From contig JAJZBA010000005.1 in NCBI GenBank assembly GCA_021799155.1, positions 1 through 15,964 on the forward strand: a stretch of DNA of 15,964 nt, given 5' to 3'. Position numbers and translations under genes: made by a program. This stretch comes from a bacterium (GTDB lineage: Bacteria > Patescibacteriota > Minisyncoccia > UBA6257 > UBA9933). The stretch's first letter is position 1; the number at the start of each line of letters is the position of its first letter. Under the pieces are notes generated by a model. It had not been told where the DNA came from, did no database searches, and was given only the letters and a program-made list of their open reading frames with translations. Below, piece after piece: positions 6,379-12,262 of the stretch.

Positions 6379-6785
6379 TTTGATATTATTCTGGTTTTAA
6401 TCGGCAGTTTATGGCCGGCTCTTTCCAAGGCTTTTTCGGCCGTTTCCTTGTTTAAACCGTCTATTTCAAATAAAATTCTTCCGACTTTTACCGGGAAAAC
6501 GTAAAATTCAACCGAGCCTTTCCCTCCACCCATTGTCACTTCCGGAGGCCTCTTAGTTATCGGCTTGTCGGGGAAAATTCTTATCCAAACCTTTCCTCCT
6601 TTTTTAGTAAAATGAGTAATAGCCTTACGAGCGGCTTCAATTTGCCTTGAATTTATCCAAGCGTTTTCCAAAGCCTGAATCCCAAAACTTCCGAAAGACA
6701 AAACAACTCCTCTGGTTTCAACTTTTCTATTCAACGACCTTCCTTTCTGCCATTTTCGATGTTTTACTTTTTTAGGAATAAGCAT
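6375..6785 (-). CDS. rplP: Large subunit ribosomal protein uL16
   Basis: 136-residue uL16, normal length, which helps organise the A-site tRNA region of the 50S subunit. Signatures: MLIPKKVKHRKWQKGR at the start, GSFGIQALENAWI near residues 32-44, WIRIFPDKPITKRPPEVTMG near 67-86, then GKGSVEFYVFPVKVGRILFE. The ATG at 6785 lies 11 nt downstream (in transcript) of a 16-bp perfect hairpin and 273 nt after rpsC, whereas rpsC and rplP are usually nearly adjacent. Its stop overlaps the rpmC start. Confidence 0.98.
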   Translation of the reverse strand: MLIPKKVKHRKWQKGRSLNRKVETRGVVLSFGSFGIQALENAWINSRQIEAARKAITHFTKKGGKVWIRIFPDKPITKRPPEVTMGGGKGSVEFYVFPVKVGRILFEIDGLNKETAEKALERAGHKLPIKTRIISK

Positions 6786-6796
6786 GCCATTTTTAT

Positions 6797-6852
6797 CTAA
6801 CCCAGCCGTCTAAGCAAAAAAATTTGTTTGATGGCATAGACGGCTGGGTTAG
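6797..6852. repeat. Perfect 16-bp inverted repeat upstream of rplP
   Basis: Arms ctaacccagccgtcta (6797-6812) and tagacggctgggttag (6837-6852) are perfectly complementary around a 24-nt loop. It is G+C-richer than the surroundings. As RNA it would be the most stable structure immediately before the rplP start. Confidence 0.9.
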
Positions 6853-6862
6853 CAATAAAACT

Positions 6863-7038
6863 GAGCACCCCGCTCTAAAACGACCATTACTTTCAGGGCG
6901 CAACGCTAGCGAATAACTATTTCCGCCAAAGGCGGAATTGGACTTATTCAGCCTTCGCGTTGCACGATATGAATTCAAGTTTTGATTTTGTGTTAAGATT
7001 AATTTCATAATCAATAGTCGTTTTAGGGCGGGGTCCTC
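6863..7038. repeat. Long nested inverted-repeat element between rpsC and rplP
   Basis: The outer arms at 6863-6884 and 7017-7038 match at 20 of 22 positions (core accccgc and ctaaaacgac). Nested inside at 6900-6963 are gcaacgc/gcgttgc, gaataa/ttattc and ttccgcc/ggcggaa closed by a 3-nt loop. The whole could fold as a branched RNA or be a small non-autonomous mobile element. An 89-codon reading frame with a GTG start crosses it but is probably fortuitous. Confidence 0.8.
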
Positions 7039-7039
7039 G

Positions 7040-7077
7040 CCCACTGCAGCCGCTCGTTTCACTCGCGGGCAGTGGTG
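7040..7077. repeat. G+C-rich hairpin containing the rpsC stop codon
   Basis: Stem ccactg (7041-7046)/cagtgg (7070-7075) plus ccgc (7050-7053)/gcgg (7065-7068). The rpsC TGA (7059-7061 on the complement) is in the loop. The upstream stem arm encodes the last few residues of uS3, PTTARE. Confidence 0.75.
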
Positions 7078-7739
7078 GGAAACACTTCTCCCTTATATAT
7101 CCAAACTTTTACTCCGACTGTTCCATAAGTAGTAAAAGCCGTTGCTTGACCGTAATCGATATTCGCTCGAAGAGTCTGAAGCGGCAGTTTCCCCTTTTCC
7201 AAATGTTCGGTCCTCGCGATTTCCGCACCGCCAAGTCTTCCGGAAAGATTGATTTTCGCCCCTTGAACTTCTTTGTTTTGCATTATTTGGTCGAGATATT
7301 TTTTCATTACCCTTCTGAAAGGCAATCTTTTCTCGAGGTCCCAGGCGATATTTTGAGCAACGACATTAGCTGAAATTTCCGAACGCTTAATCTCTTCAAT
7401 ATTTAAACTTAAAGAAATCGGCTCTAAAATTCCCTTCTCTTTTCTTATTTTTTTTAATCTGTTTTCCAATAATTTCGTCAGTTCTTCAATTCCTTTTCCG
7501 CCGCGACCAATAATTAATCCGGGTCGACTGGCCTTGATAAAAATTCGGCAATTATTGCCCGCTTTTTCTATTAAAACGCTGTCTATGCCGGCACTGGCAA
7601 TTTTTTCCTTAATTGTCTCTCTTATTAAAACGTCTTCTTCTAAAAAGTTTTTAAAATCGAGCTTTTTAGGAAGCCAATTCGCTAACCAACCTCTGCTGAT
7701 TCCCGTTCTTAATGAATTTGGTCTAATTTTTTTACCCAT
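7059..7739 (-). CDS. rpsC: Small subunit ribosomal protein uS3
   Basis: 226-residue uS3 of the 30S head at the mRNA entry tunnel. MGKKIRPNSLRTGISRGW is the typical start. The KH type II motif is at IIGRGGKGIEELTKLL (about residues 76-91), and the C-terminal domain has GRLGGAEIARTEHLEKGKLPLQTLRANIDYG, split near 167-181 and 182-197. The ending VWIYKGEV is followed by FPTTARE, of which PTTARE is encoded within a G+C-rich hairpin whose loop holds the TGA stop, so the original terminus was probably altered by a repeat insertion. rplV ends 4 nt upstream of the ATG. Confidence 0.97.
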   Translation of the reverse strand: MGKKIRPNSLRTGISRGWLANWLPKKLDFKNFLEEDVLIRETIKEKIASAGIDSVLIEKAGNNCRIFIKASRPGLIIGRGGKGIEELTKLLENRLKKIRKEKGILEPISLSLNIEEIKRSEISANVVAQNIAWDLEKRLPFRRVMKKYLDQIMQNKEVQGAKINLSGRLGGAEIARTEHLEKGKLPLQTLRANIDYGQATAFTTYGTVGVKVWIYKGEVFPTTARE

Positions 7740-7743
7740 TGTC

Positions 7744-8253
7744 TTATATTGATTTTCTTCTAAATATTTTTTTCACAAATCCCGGTTTTTCTGCCGGTTT
7801 CGCTGTTTCTTTTTCCGATAATTTCGGCTTTTCTATTTCGGCTTTAATTTCTTTAGTTTTTATTTTTTCTTTCTTAACTTTTTCGGGTTTAACTATTTTA
7901 AATCTCGGCGCCTTTAATTTTGCCGATTCCGCCAAAATTAAAGTAATATGGCTGCTTTTTTTCTGGATCATTGTTGCCCGCCCCATAGCTCGAGGAATAA
8001 ATCTTTTCGTCATCGGCCCCTGATCAACCCTAATTTCTTTTACAAAAAGATGCTCGGGGTTTAATTGTTTGTTTTTAGCATTAGCAACAGCCGAACGAAG
8101 AAGTTTAATCAGCGGTTCGGCCGCTCTTTTCGGACTAATTAATAACTGAGCCTCGGCTTCGTTAACCGACAATCCTTTCAAAACATTGGCAACTAACCGC
8201 GTTTTCCGCGGAGCGATTTTCAAATAATTCAATTTTGCTGTTTGAGTCTTCAT
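7744..8253 (-). CDS. rplV: Large subunit ribosomal protein uL22 with long basic C-terminal tail
   Basis: 169-residue uL22, lining the peptide exit tunnel. The core occupies residues 1-109: YLKIAPRKTRLVANVLKG near 10-27, SAVANAKN near 54-61, and the tunnel beta-hairpin GPMTKRFIPRAMGRATMI near 79-96. Residues 110-169 are an extra tail of about 60 residues, rich in Lys, Glu and Pro (EKVKKEKIKTKEIKAEIEKP) and ending KKIFRRKSI. E. coli uL22 has 110 residues and no such tail. The tail looks unstructured and may contact rRNA at the surface. The ATG at 8253 follows a 74-nt spacer with a long hairpin. Confidence 0.96.
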   Translation of the reverse strand: MKTQTAKLNYLKIAPRKTRLVANVLKGLSVNEAEAQLLISPKRAAEPLIKLLRSAVANAKNKQLNPEHLFVKEIRVDQGPMTKRFIPRAMGRATMIQKKSSHITLILAESAKLKAPRFKIVKPEKVKKEKIKTKEIKAEIEKPKLSEKETAKPAEKPGFVKKIFRRKSI

Positions 8254-8261
8254 ATGCTTTA

Positions 8262-8327
8262 TTGACTGATGCGAATCTACGAATTTTGCGAAGCCTACGA
8301 ATCATTCGTTGGATTCGCATCAATCAA
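8262..8327. repeat. Long imperfect inverted repeat (rpsS-rplV junction)
   Basis: Arms at 8262-8284 (core tgatgcgaatc) and 8304-8327 (core gattcgcatca) pair over about 22 nt with one mismatch and one bulge. It runs from the base next to the rpsS stop to within 8 nt of the rplV ATG. The loop also repeats tacgaat. Confidence 0.88.
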
Positions 8328-8624
8328 TTATTTCTTTTCTTCCGCCTTTTTCTCCAATTCTTTCTGCATCTTTCCGCCATGCCTGATAAATTTCCTGGTC
8401 GGAGAAAATTCTCCCAAGCGATGACCAATCATTTCTTCGGTGATTTTTACGGGAATAAAATCCTTACCATTATGTACTCCAAAAGTAAAACCGACCATTT
8501 CCGGAGAAATTTCCGAATCGCGCGACCAGGTTTTAATAATCGTTTTATCGGCCGGCTTTAAATTAGCTATTTTTTTTAATAACTTCGGGTCAACATATGG
8601 TCCTTTTTTGGATGATCTCGACAT
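8328..8624 (-). CDS. rpsS: Small subunit ribosomal protein uS19
   Basis: 98-residue uS19 of the 30S head, which with uS13 contacts A-site tRNA and the intersubunit bridge. MSRSSKKGPYVDPKLLKKI at the start, IKTWSRDSEISPEMVGFTF near residues 30-48, VHNGKDFIPVKITEEMIGHRLGEFSPTR (split near 50-64 and 65-77) and the basic end are all typical. The last residues KKAEEKK form a short charged tail. Hairpin repeats lie on both sides. Confidence 0.98.
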   Translation of the reverse strand: MSRSSKKGPYVDPKLLKKIANLKPADKTIIKTWSRDSEISPEMVGFTFGVHNGKDFIPVKITEEMIGHRLGEFSPTRKFIRHGGKMQKELEKKAEEKK

Positions 8625-8639
8625 AAAATATTTGGAAAA

Positions 8640-8703
8640 CGAATTTGAGCGAATATTACGAATAAATTTTATATAAATAATTCGTAATATTCGAGTTTAT
8701 TCG
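8640..8703. repeat. Inverted repeat with 14-bp perfect core (rplB-rpsS junction)
   Basis: Core arms cgaatattacgaat (8650-8663) and attcgtaatattcg (8680-8693), plus outer cgaat (8640-8644)/attcg (8699-8703). Internal cgaat units recur every 9-10 nt in each arm. It occupies most of the 90-nt spacer. Confidence 0.87.
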
Positions 8704-8714
8704 CTATTTGTATA

Positions 8715-9536
8715 TTATCTTCTTTTGATAATCATTTTATTCGACCACTTCTTTTTCTTTCTAGTTTTTCTTCCACCGGTGATTTTGCCCCATTTAGTTT
8801 TCGGCCGCCTCGTACCTCTTAATTGTCTGCCTTCGCCGCCTCCATAAGGATGATCACAAGGATTCATCGCCGAACCGCGAACGGTCGGTCTGATGCCTAA
8901 ATGACGCGAACGACCGGCTTTGCCGATAACCGTTAAATTATGATCCGGATTTGAAACTTGTCCCAATGAAGCAAAATTATTCCAATTAACTTTTCTTATT
9001 TCGCCGGAAGAAAGTTTTAAATTGGTAATACCGTTTTCCTGCGCAAGAATTTGAGCGTAGGAACCGGCTGATCTCGCCAATTGTCCACCCTTGCCTTTGG
9101 TCAATTCTATATTATAAACGAAATAGCCGACCGGAATATTTTTTAAAGCCAATCTGTTTCCCTCCTTAAGGGGAGCATTTTCAGAAACAACAATCTCATC
9201 ACCGACTTTCATATTTTTTGAAGCCAGAACATACCGACGTTCACCGTCTTTATAAAGTGCCAAGGCGATAAAAGCCGTTCGATAAGGGTCATATTCTATC
9301 GTTTCAATCTTTGCGGGAATATCCAGTTTATTCTGCTTGAAATCAATGATTCTGTAAAGTTTTTTGTTACCGCCGCCCTGGTGGCGAACGGTAATTCTGC
9401 CTTGATTGTTTCTACCGGAATGACTGATTAATTTTTTGGTCAAACTTTTCAGCGGTTCGACAACGCTTAATACGCCGCGATAAGTCGGATTAATCATTTG
9501 TCGTCTTGATGGAGTTGTCGGTTTGTATTGTTTCAT
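8715..9536 (-). CDS. rplB: Large subunit ribosomal protein uL2
   Basis: 273-residue uL2, the same length as in E. coli, a core 50S protein close to the peptidyl transferase centre and needed for subunit association. Landmarks: SGRNNQGRITVRHQGGGNKK near residues 40-59, the SH3-like domain GDEIVVSEN..LKEGN, and the C-terminal GRSRHLGIRPTVRGSAMNP near 208-226. The signature DHPHGGGEGR reads DHPYGGGEGR: His229 is kept but position 231 is Tyr (codon TAT). The C-terminus is strongly basic (KTRKKKKWSNKMIIKRR). Confidence 0.98.
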   Translation of the reverse strand: MKQYKPTTPSRRQMINPTYRGVLSVVEPLKSLTKKLISHSGRNNQGRITVRHQGGGNKKLYRIIDFKQNKLDIPAKIETIEYDPYRTAFIALALYKDGERRYVLASKNMKVGDEIVVSENAPLKEGNRLALKNIPVGYFVYNIELTKGKGGQLARSAGSYAQILAQENGITNLKLSSGEIRKVNWNNFASLGQVSNPDHNLTVIGKAGRSRHLGIRPTVRGSAMNPCDHPYGGGEGRQLRGTRRPKTKWGKITGGRKTRKKKKWSNKMIIKRR

Positions 9537-9567
9537 AATTGAATTACAATGTTCTTAATTTTGTCAT

Positions 9568-9594
9568 TGATTGTTAGTTGTTAGTTGTTGGTTA
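9568..9594. repeat. One-armed heptad repeat (rplW-rplB spacer)
   Basis: Tandem units attgtta, gttgtta, gttgttg, gtta resemble the right arm of family A with cg replaced by tg. No complementary left arm is visible in the 60-nt spacer, so this may be a decayed copy. Confidence 0.5.
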
Positions 9595-9596
9595 AT

Positions 9597-9875
9597 TTAC
9601 GCCGGCATTATATCAATCTTATAACCTTCCTTTAATGTCACAATCGCTTTTTTATAAGCCGAAGTTTTTCCAACGCTCCGGCCCAATCTTTTTGTTTTCC
9701 CTTTAACGTTGACGATATTAATATCGGATACTTTTACTTTATAAATCGATTCAATCGCTTTCTTAACTTCGGGTTTATTGGCCTTTTTATCAACAACAAA
9801 GACATACTTTCCCAAACCTGACAAATCGCCGGCTTTCTCAGTTATCCAAGCTTGTTTTATTAATGAATTATTCAT
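9597..9875 (-). CDS. rplW: Large subunit ribosomal protein uL23
   Basis: 92-residue uL23 at the tunnel exit, main docking site for trigger factor and SRP. ITEKAGDLSGLGKYVFVVDKKANKPEVKKAIE spans about residues 11-42 (shown in part: ITEKA, YVFVVDKKANKPEVKKAIE), then VKVSDINIVNVKGKTKR and the ending YKKAIVTLKEGYKIDI. Its ATG lies inside the end of rplD: the two genes overlap by 8 nt, so translation is probably coupled. Confidence 0.97.
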   Translation of the reverse strand: MNNSLIKQAWITEKAGDLSGLGKYVFVVDKKANKPEVKKAIESIYKVKVSDINIVNVKGKTKRLGRSVGKTSAYKKAIVTLKEGYKIDIMPA

Positions 9876-10488
9876 AGTGTTTTTCTATTTCTTCTATCGC
9901 TTCTTTTTCTAAAACAATATTTTTGGCATTAATTAAATCGTAAACGTTTAATGATTTCGGCGAAATAGCGTTAACTTTCTTAATGTTTCCAACCGCCTTG
10001 CTTACGTTATTGGAAGCCGCCGAAACAAGCAAAACTGACGATTTTAAACCAATCAAATTTTCCAAAATTTTCCGCCACTCATTTGTTTTTTTCACTGCGT
10101 CAAATTTATCGATAATTTTTATTTCTTTACCATTCAATTTTTTCGATAAAATACTGAAAATCGCCAATCTTTTCATTTTCTTGTTAATTTTTTTGCCGTA
10201 TTTTTTTTCTTTAACCGGTCCGTGGGTAACACCGCCGCCTATCCAAATCGGTGAACGAATCGAACCGTGTCTGGCACGGCCGGTTCCTTTTTGCCGCCAC
10301 GGTTTTTTGCCACCACCCGACACCTCGCCTCTTCCTTTGGCATGCGCCAAGGGTTGACGACTGTTAGCCATTTGTGCCATCAACGCTTGATGAACTAAAT
10401 CCGGATTCCACTTTGCGTTGAAAATTTTTTCCGATAACTCTATTTCGCCTACTTTATTATTTTGTTTGTCAAAAACATCCGCTTTCAT
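9868..10488 (-). CDS. rplD: Large subunit ribosomal protein uL4
   Basis: 206-residue uL4, which lines the exit tunnel and, in E. coli, represses the S10 operon by binding its leader. The extended tunnel loop is clear: KGRGEVSGGGKKPWRQKGTG near residues 51-70 followed by RARHGSIRSPIWIGGGVTHGP. The globular part ends VYDLINAKNIVLEKEAIEEIE, typical of the family. It starts 8 nt after the rplC stop and overlaps rplW. As second gene of the unit starting at the rplC promoter, its product is a candidate ligand of that unit's structured leader; this is inference. Confidence 0.97.
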   Translation of the reverse strand: MKADVFDKQNNKVGEIELSEKIFNAKWNPDLVHQALMAQMANSRQPLAHAKGRGEVSGGGKKPWRQKGTGRARHGSIRSPIWIGGGVTHGPVKEKKYGKKINKKMKRLAIFSILSKKLNGKEIKIIDKFDAVKKTNEWRKILENLIGLKSSVLLVSAASNNVSKAVGNIKKVNAISPKSLNVYDLINAKNIVLEKEAIEEIEKHYE

Positions 10489-10496
10489 AAAATGAA

Positions 10497-11096
10497 TTAA
10501 TTTCTAATTTCTAAAATTGTTCCATTCATTCCCGGAACCGCGCCTTTAATCATTAAAATATTTTTTTCTTTATCAACACCAACTATTCTCAAATTTTTAA
10601 CTGTTGTTCTTTCTTGCCCCATCCGACCGGCCATTTTCCTGCCGGGCATAACTCTTTGAGGCGCCGTAGCACCGATTGAACCGGGTGCCCGCCAGCGATT
10701 TTTCTGACCGTGCGTTTTCGGACCGCCGCCAAAACCGTGCCTTTTAACAACGCCCTGGAAACCTCTTCCTTTATTTAAACCGCTCACCTTTACTTTATCT
10801 CCTTCATTAAATTGTCCTACATCTAAAACATCTCCTATCTTATATTCGCCATCATTAATTCTAAATTCTCTTAAATATCTAAAATTTCCCAAATCTTTTA
10901 AATGACCTTTTAGTGGTTTATTTAATTTCTTCTTTGTCTGATCAAAACCAACCTGAACTGCCGAATAACCATCTTTTTCTTTCGTCCTAATTTGCGTTAT
11001 CATAATCGGCCCGGCTTGAACAAGCGTTATTGGAACCGCTTTATCATCTTTCCAAATCTGAGACATTTTTAATTTTTTACCCAATATGAACGGCAT
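10497..11096 (-). CDS. rplC: Large subunit ribosomal protein uL3
   Basis: 199-residue uL3 reaching toward the peptidyl transferase centre. MPFILGKKLKMSQIW at the N-terminus, TLVQAGPIMITQIRT near residues 24-38, GRGFQGVVKRHGFGGGPKTHGQ near 109-130 (written in full this is 22 residues; key parts are GRGFQG and KTHGQ), and GRKMAGRMG near 151-159 are all family signatures. Here it is the first gene after a promoter and a leader of about 185 nt, unlike the usual rpsJ-rplC pairing. The ATG at 11096 has GAGAAAAAC before it and no real Shine-Dalgarno. Confidence 0.97.
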   Translation of the reverse strand: MPFILGKKLKMSQIWKDDKAVPITLVQAGPIMITQIRTKEKDGYSAVQVGFDQTKKKLNKPLKGHLKDLGNFRYLREFRINDGEYKIGDVLDVGQFNEGDKVKVSGLNKGRGFQGVVKRHGFGGGPKTHGQKNRWRAPGSIGATAPQRVMPGRKMAGRMGQERTTVKNLRIVGVDKEKNILMIKGAVPGMNGTILEIRN

Positions 11097-11280
11097 GTTT
11101 TTCTCTAATCTATCTCGAATTTATCTCTCGAATTATTCTCAAATAAATCAAAACAGCCAGATTTAGCCGGCTGTTTTTATAGTTTTTATTCTCCACATAA
11201 CTTGTTATGCGGAGTATTTATTTTAGCTAAATCCGATTAAATTATATTTGATTTTAAATCAAATATCAACATTTTGTTTT
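11097..11280 (-). promoter_or_regulatory. Structured 5' leader of the rplC operon
   Basis: From the likely transcription start near 11280 to the rplC ATG the leader has three hairpins: 11244-11266 (perfect 11-bp A/T arms around one base), 11191-11214 (10-bp stem with one G-U, loop CAAG on the RNA strand) and 11150-11177 (11-bp stem with one G-U, core aaaacagcc, followed on the minus strand by TTTTGATTTATTTG). The last resembles a weak attenuator. An 11-codon frame MLIFDLKSNII (11237-11272) overlaps the first hairpin and could be a leader peptide, though it may be chance. By position this is a good candidate for ribosomal-protein feedback control. No known leader class was recognised. Confidence 0.55.
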
Positions 11281-11286
11281 TAATAG

Positions 11287-11316
11287 AATATAGCAAATAA
11301 CGGCGTTTTGTGTCAA
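11287..11316 (-). promoter_or_regulatory. Sigma70-type promoter of the rplC-adk operon
   Basis: On the minus strand TTGACA (11316-11311) and TATATT (11292-11287) are separated by 18 nt. The -35 is perfect and preceded by GGGG, as at the tuf promoter. Transcription would start near 11280. Confidence 0.8.
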
Positions 11317-11357
11317 CCCCTAAAATAAAAAGAAGCCCGTTCGTTAATCTATTGTTA

Positions 11358-11393
11358 TATCTAATATCATGACGATCGTCGTCATATTAGATA
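11358..11393. promoter_or_regulatory. 36-nt near-perfect palindrome upstream of the rplC promoter
   Basis: Centred at 11375.5, with perfect outer arms tatctaatat/atattagata and inner gacgatcgtc. Across 18 pairs there is one C-C mismatch and one G-T pair. It ends 42 nt upstream of the -35, where an operator or activator site could lie; a hairpin or repeat remnant is equally possible. Confidence 0.5.
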
Positions 11394-11472
11394 ATTAAAT
11401 ATTAGACAATAATTAAAATTTTTAATGTGTGCAATATACAACAGCATACGCAATACGTAAAAATACGCAAAA

Positions 11473-11530
11473 GGGCAGCGACGGTGACCTCCAGTTTTTA
11501 TTTATTTAGTGAGTGCTCTTTTCGCTGCCC
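11473..11530. repeat. 9-bp stem with 40-nt loop in the rpsJ-rplC gap
   Basis: Arms gggcagcga (11473-11481) and tcgctgccc (11522-11530) are perfect. On the minus strand the 3' arm is followed by TTTTGCGTATTTTT, so it could act as a weak terminator. The loop holds GGAGGTCACC (minus strand) and agtgagtgc, which is complementary to gcactcact at 11761-11769. Confidence 0.6.
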
Positions 11531-11643
11531 GAATTAAGTATGTCAAGATTTATAAAAAAATACAATATTATATGCTGATTCATAATAGTGATAGTTTTAA
11601 CGCTATCATCTTAAAATAGCGAGAAATTATACGAATAATTTAT

Positions 11644-11691
11644 AAAACCAAAACCCCGCCTAAGTTTTGCTTTCGCAAAATTTTGGCGGGG
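11644..11691 (-). terminator. Strong intrinsic terminator after rpsJ
   Basis: On the minus strand CCCCGCC pairs with GGCGGGG, then after a 3-by-3 internal loop ATTTTGC pairs with GCAAAAC-type sequence around a GAAA tetraloop. It is followed by TTTTGGTTTT. This is the clearest terminator in the window and would end the tuf-rpsJ transcript. Confidence 0.9.
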
Positions 11692-11771
11692 TACTGGAAA
11701 GGCTTTCCTTGAATTTTGTCGCCTCCGACGTAACGTCGGAGTTGACAACAAGGAAAACTCGCACTCACTGG
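11644..11771 (-). ncRNA. Candidate small RNA or structured 3' UTR of rpsJ
   Basis: About 128 nt from just after rpsJ to the terminator. It contains a long hairpin at 11704-11756: ctccgacg/cgtcggag with a 3-nt loop, extended by ttgtc/gacaa and tttccttg/caaggaaa. The 13-nt palindrome ggaaaggctttcc (11696-11708) overlaps its base and offers an alternative fold. A promoter-like pair at 11778-11804 would start transcription near 11771. It matches no RNA family I recognise; tmRNA and RNase P cores are not present. Confidence 0.4.
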
Positions 11772-11777
11772 CAAAAG

Positions 11778-11804
11778 TTTATACCATTTTTATTTCAATG
11801 TCAA
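11778..11804 (-). promoter_or_regulatory. Possible promoter inside the 3' end of rpsJ
   Basis: On the minus strand TTGACA (11804-11799), 15-nt spacer, TATAAA (11783-11778). The spacer is short and the bases also encode conserved uS10 residues (GVDIEIKMV), so this may be coincidence. If real it would make the downstream structured RNA independently. Confidence 0.3.
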
Positions 11805-12111
11805 CGCCGGCCGGTAAATTTAAGCTTGAAAGTGCTTCAATAATTTTCTGGTTAGGATTCAAGATATCAATTAAACGTTTATGAACCCTTAATTCGAATT
11901 GCTCCCGTGAATCTTTATGTACGAAAGTTGAACGGTTAACGGTGTAGCGCTTGAATTCGGTCGGTAAAGGAATTGGGCCGACCGTCTCGGCTCCATTCCT
12001 CGTCGCAATCTCAATAATTTGACGCGAAGAATTATCGATCAATTTATGATCGTAGGACTTAATTCTTAGTCTTAATTTGGTTTGTGTAATCTCTTCTGAC
12101 TTTTTAGTCAT
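11779..12111 (-). CDS. rpsJ: Small subunit ribosomal protein uS10
   Basis: 110-residue uS10 of the 30S head; in complex with NusB it also serves in transcription antitermination, and nusB is the first gene of the window in transcription order. Signatures: LRLRIKSYDHKLIDNSSRQI near residues 13-32, GPIPLPTEFKRYTVNRSTFVHKDSREQFE (core PLPT and TVNRSTFVHKDSREQFE near 55-72), KRLIDILNP and the ending LPAGVDIEIKMV. There are about 9 extra N-terminal residues (MTKKSEEIT). It follows tuf and is cut off from rplC by a terminator. Confidence 0.98.
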   Translation of the reverse strand: MTKKSEEITQTKLRLRIKSYDHKLIDNSSRQIIEIATRNGAETVGPIPLPTEFKRYTVNRSTFVHKDSREQFELRVHKRLIDILNPNQKIIEALSSLNLPAGVDIEIKMV

Positions 12112-12133
12112 AGCAAAGTACTATATTATTAGT

Positions 12134-12262
12134 AAATCCGAAATTCGAATATCGAAATCCGAAACAAATTCGAAATTCTAAATTCAAATTTTCAAAACTT
12201 TTTGAATTTAATCATTTGAATTTAGATATTGTTTCGGTTTTCGGATTTCGTGCTTCGGATTT
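12134..12262. repeat. Heptad-phased inverted repeat, family C copy 2 (tuf-rpsJ junction)
   Basis: Same outer arms as the copy at 2299-2432: aaatccg, aaattcg, aatatcg, aaatccg on the left and a right arm ending cttcggattt. The first 33 nt of the two copies differ at one position. It fills most of the 166-nt spacer. Confidence 0.88.

Noticed and set aside
7059..7061. TGA recoded as glycine
   Set aside because: TGA ends rpsC, rplP and nusB at the expected family lengths, so it is a stop here.
6793..7062. 89-codon minus-strand frame between rpsC and rplP, starting at a GTG that overlaps the rpsC stop
   Set aside because: It is read entirely from inverted repeats, resembles no family I know, has no Shine-Dalgarno, and its composition follows the palindromes. 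I treat it as fortuitous.
11382..11447. 21-residue hydrophobic frame on the minus strand upstream of the rplC promoter
   Set aside because: No ribosome binding site or family resemblance and it ends in the palindrome; chance frame in A/T-rich DNA.
11518..11546. Promoter with TTGACA at 11546-11541 on the minus strand
   Set aside because: Perfect -35 but no plausible -10 at 15-19 nt; the sequence there is G/C-rich stem.
11473..11771. tmRNA, RNase P RNA, SRP RNA or tRNA in the rpsJ-rplC gap
   Set aside because: None of the conserved cores (T-loop, P4 core, SRP tetraloop domain, cloverleaf) were found by eye on either strand.
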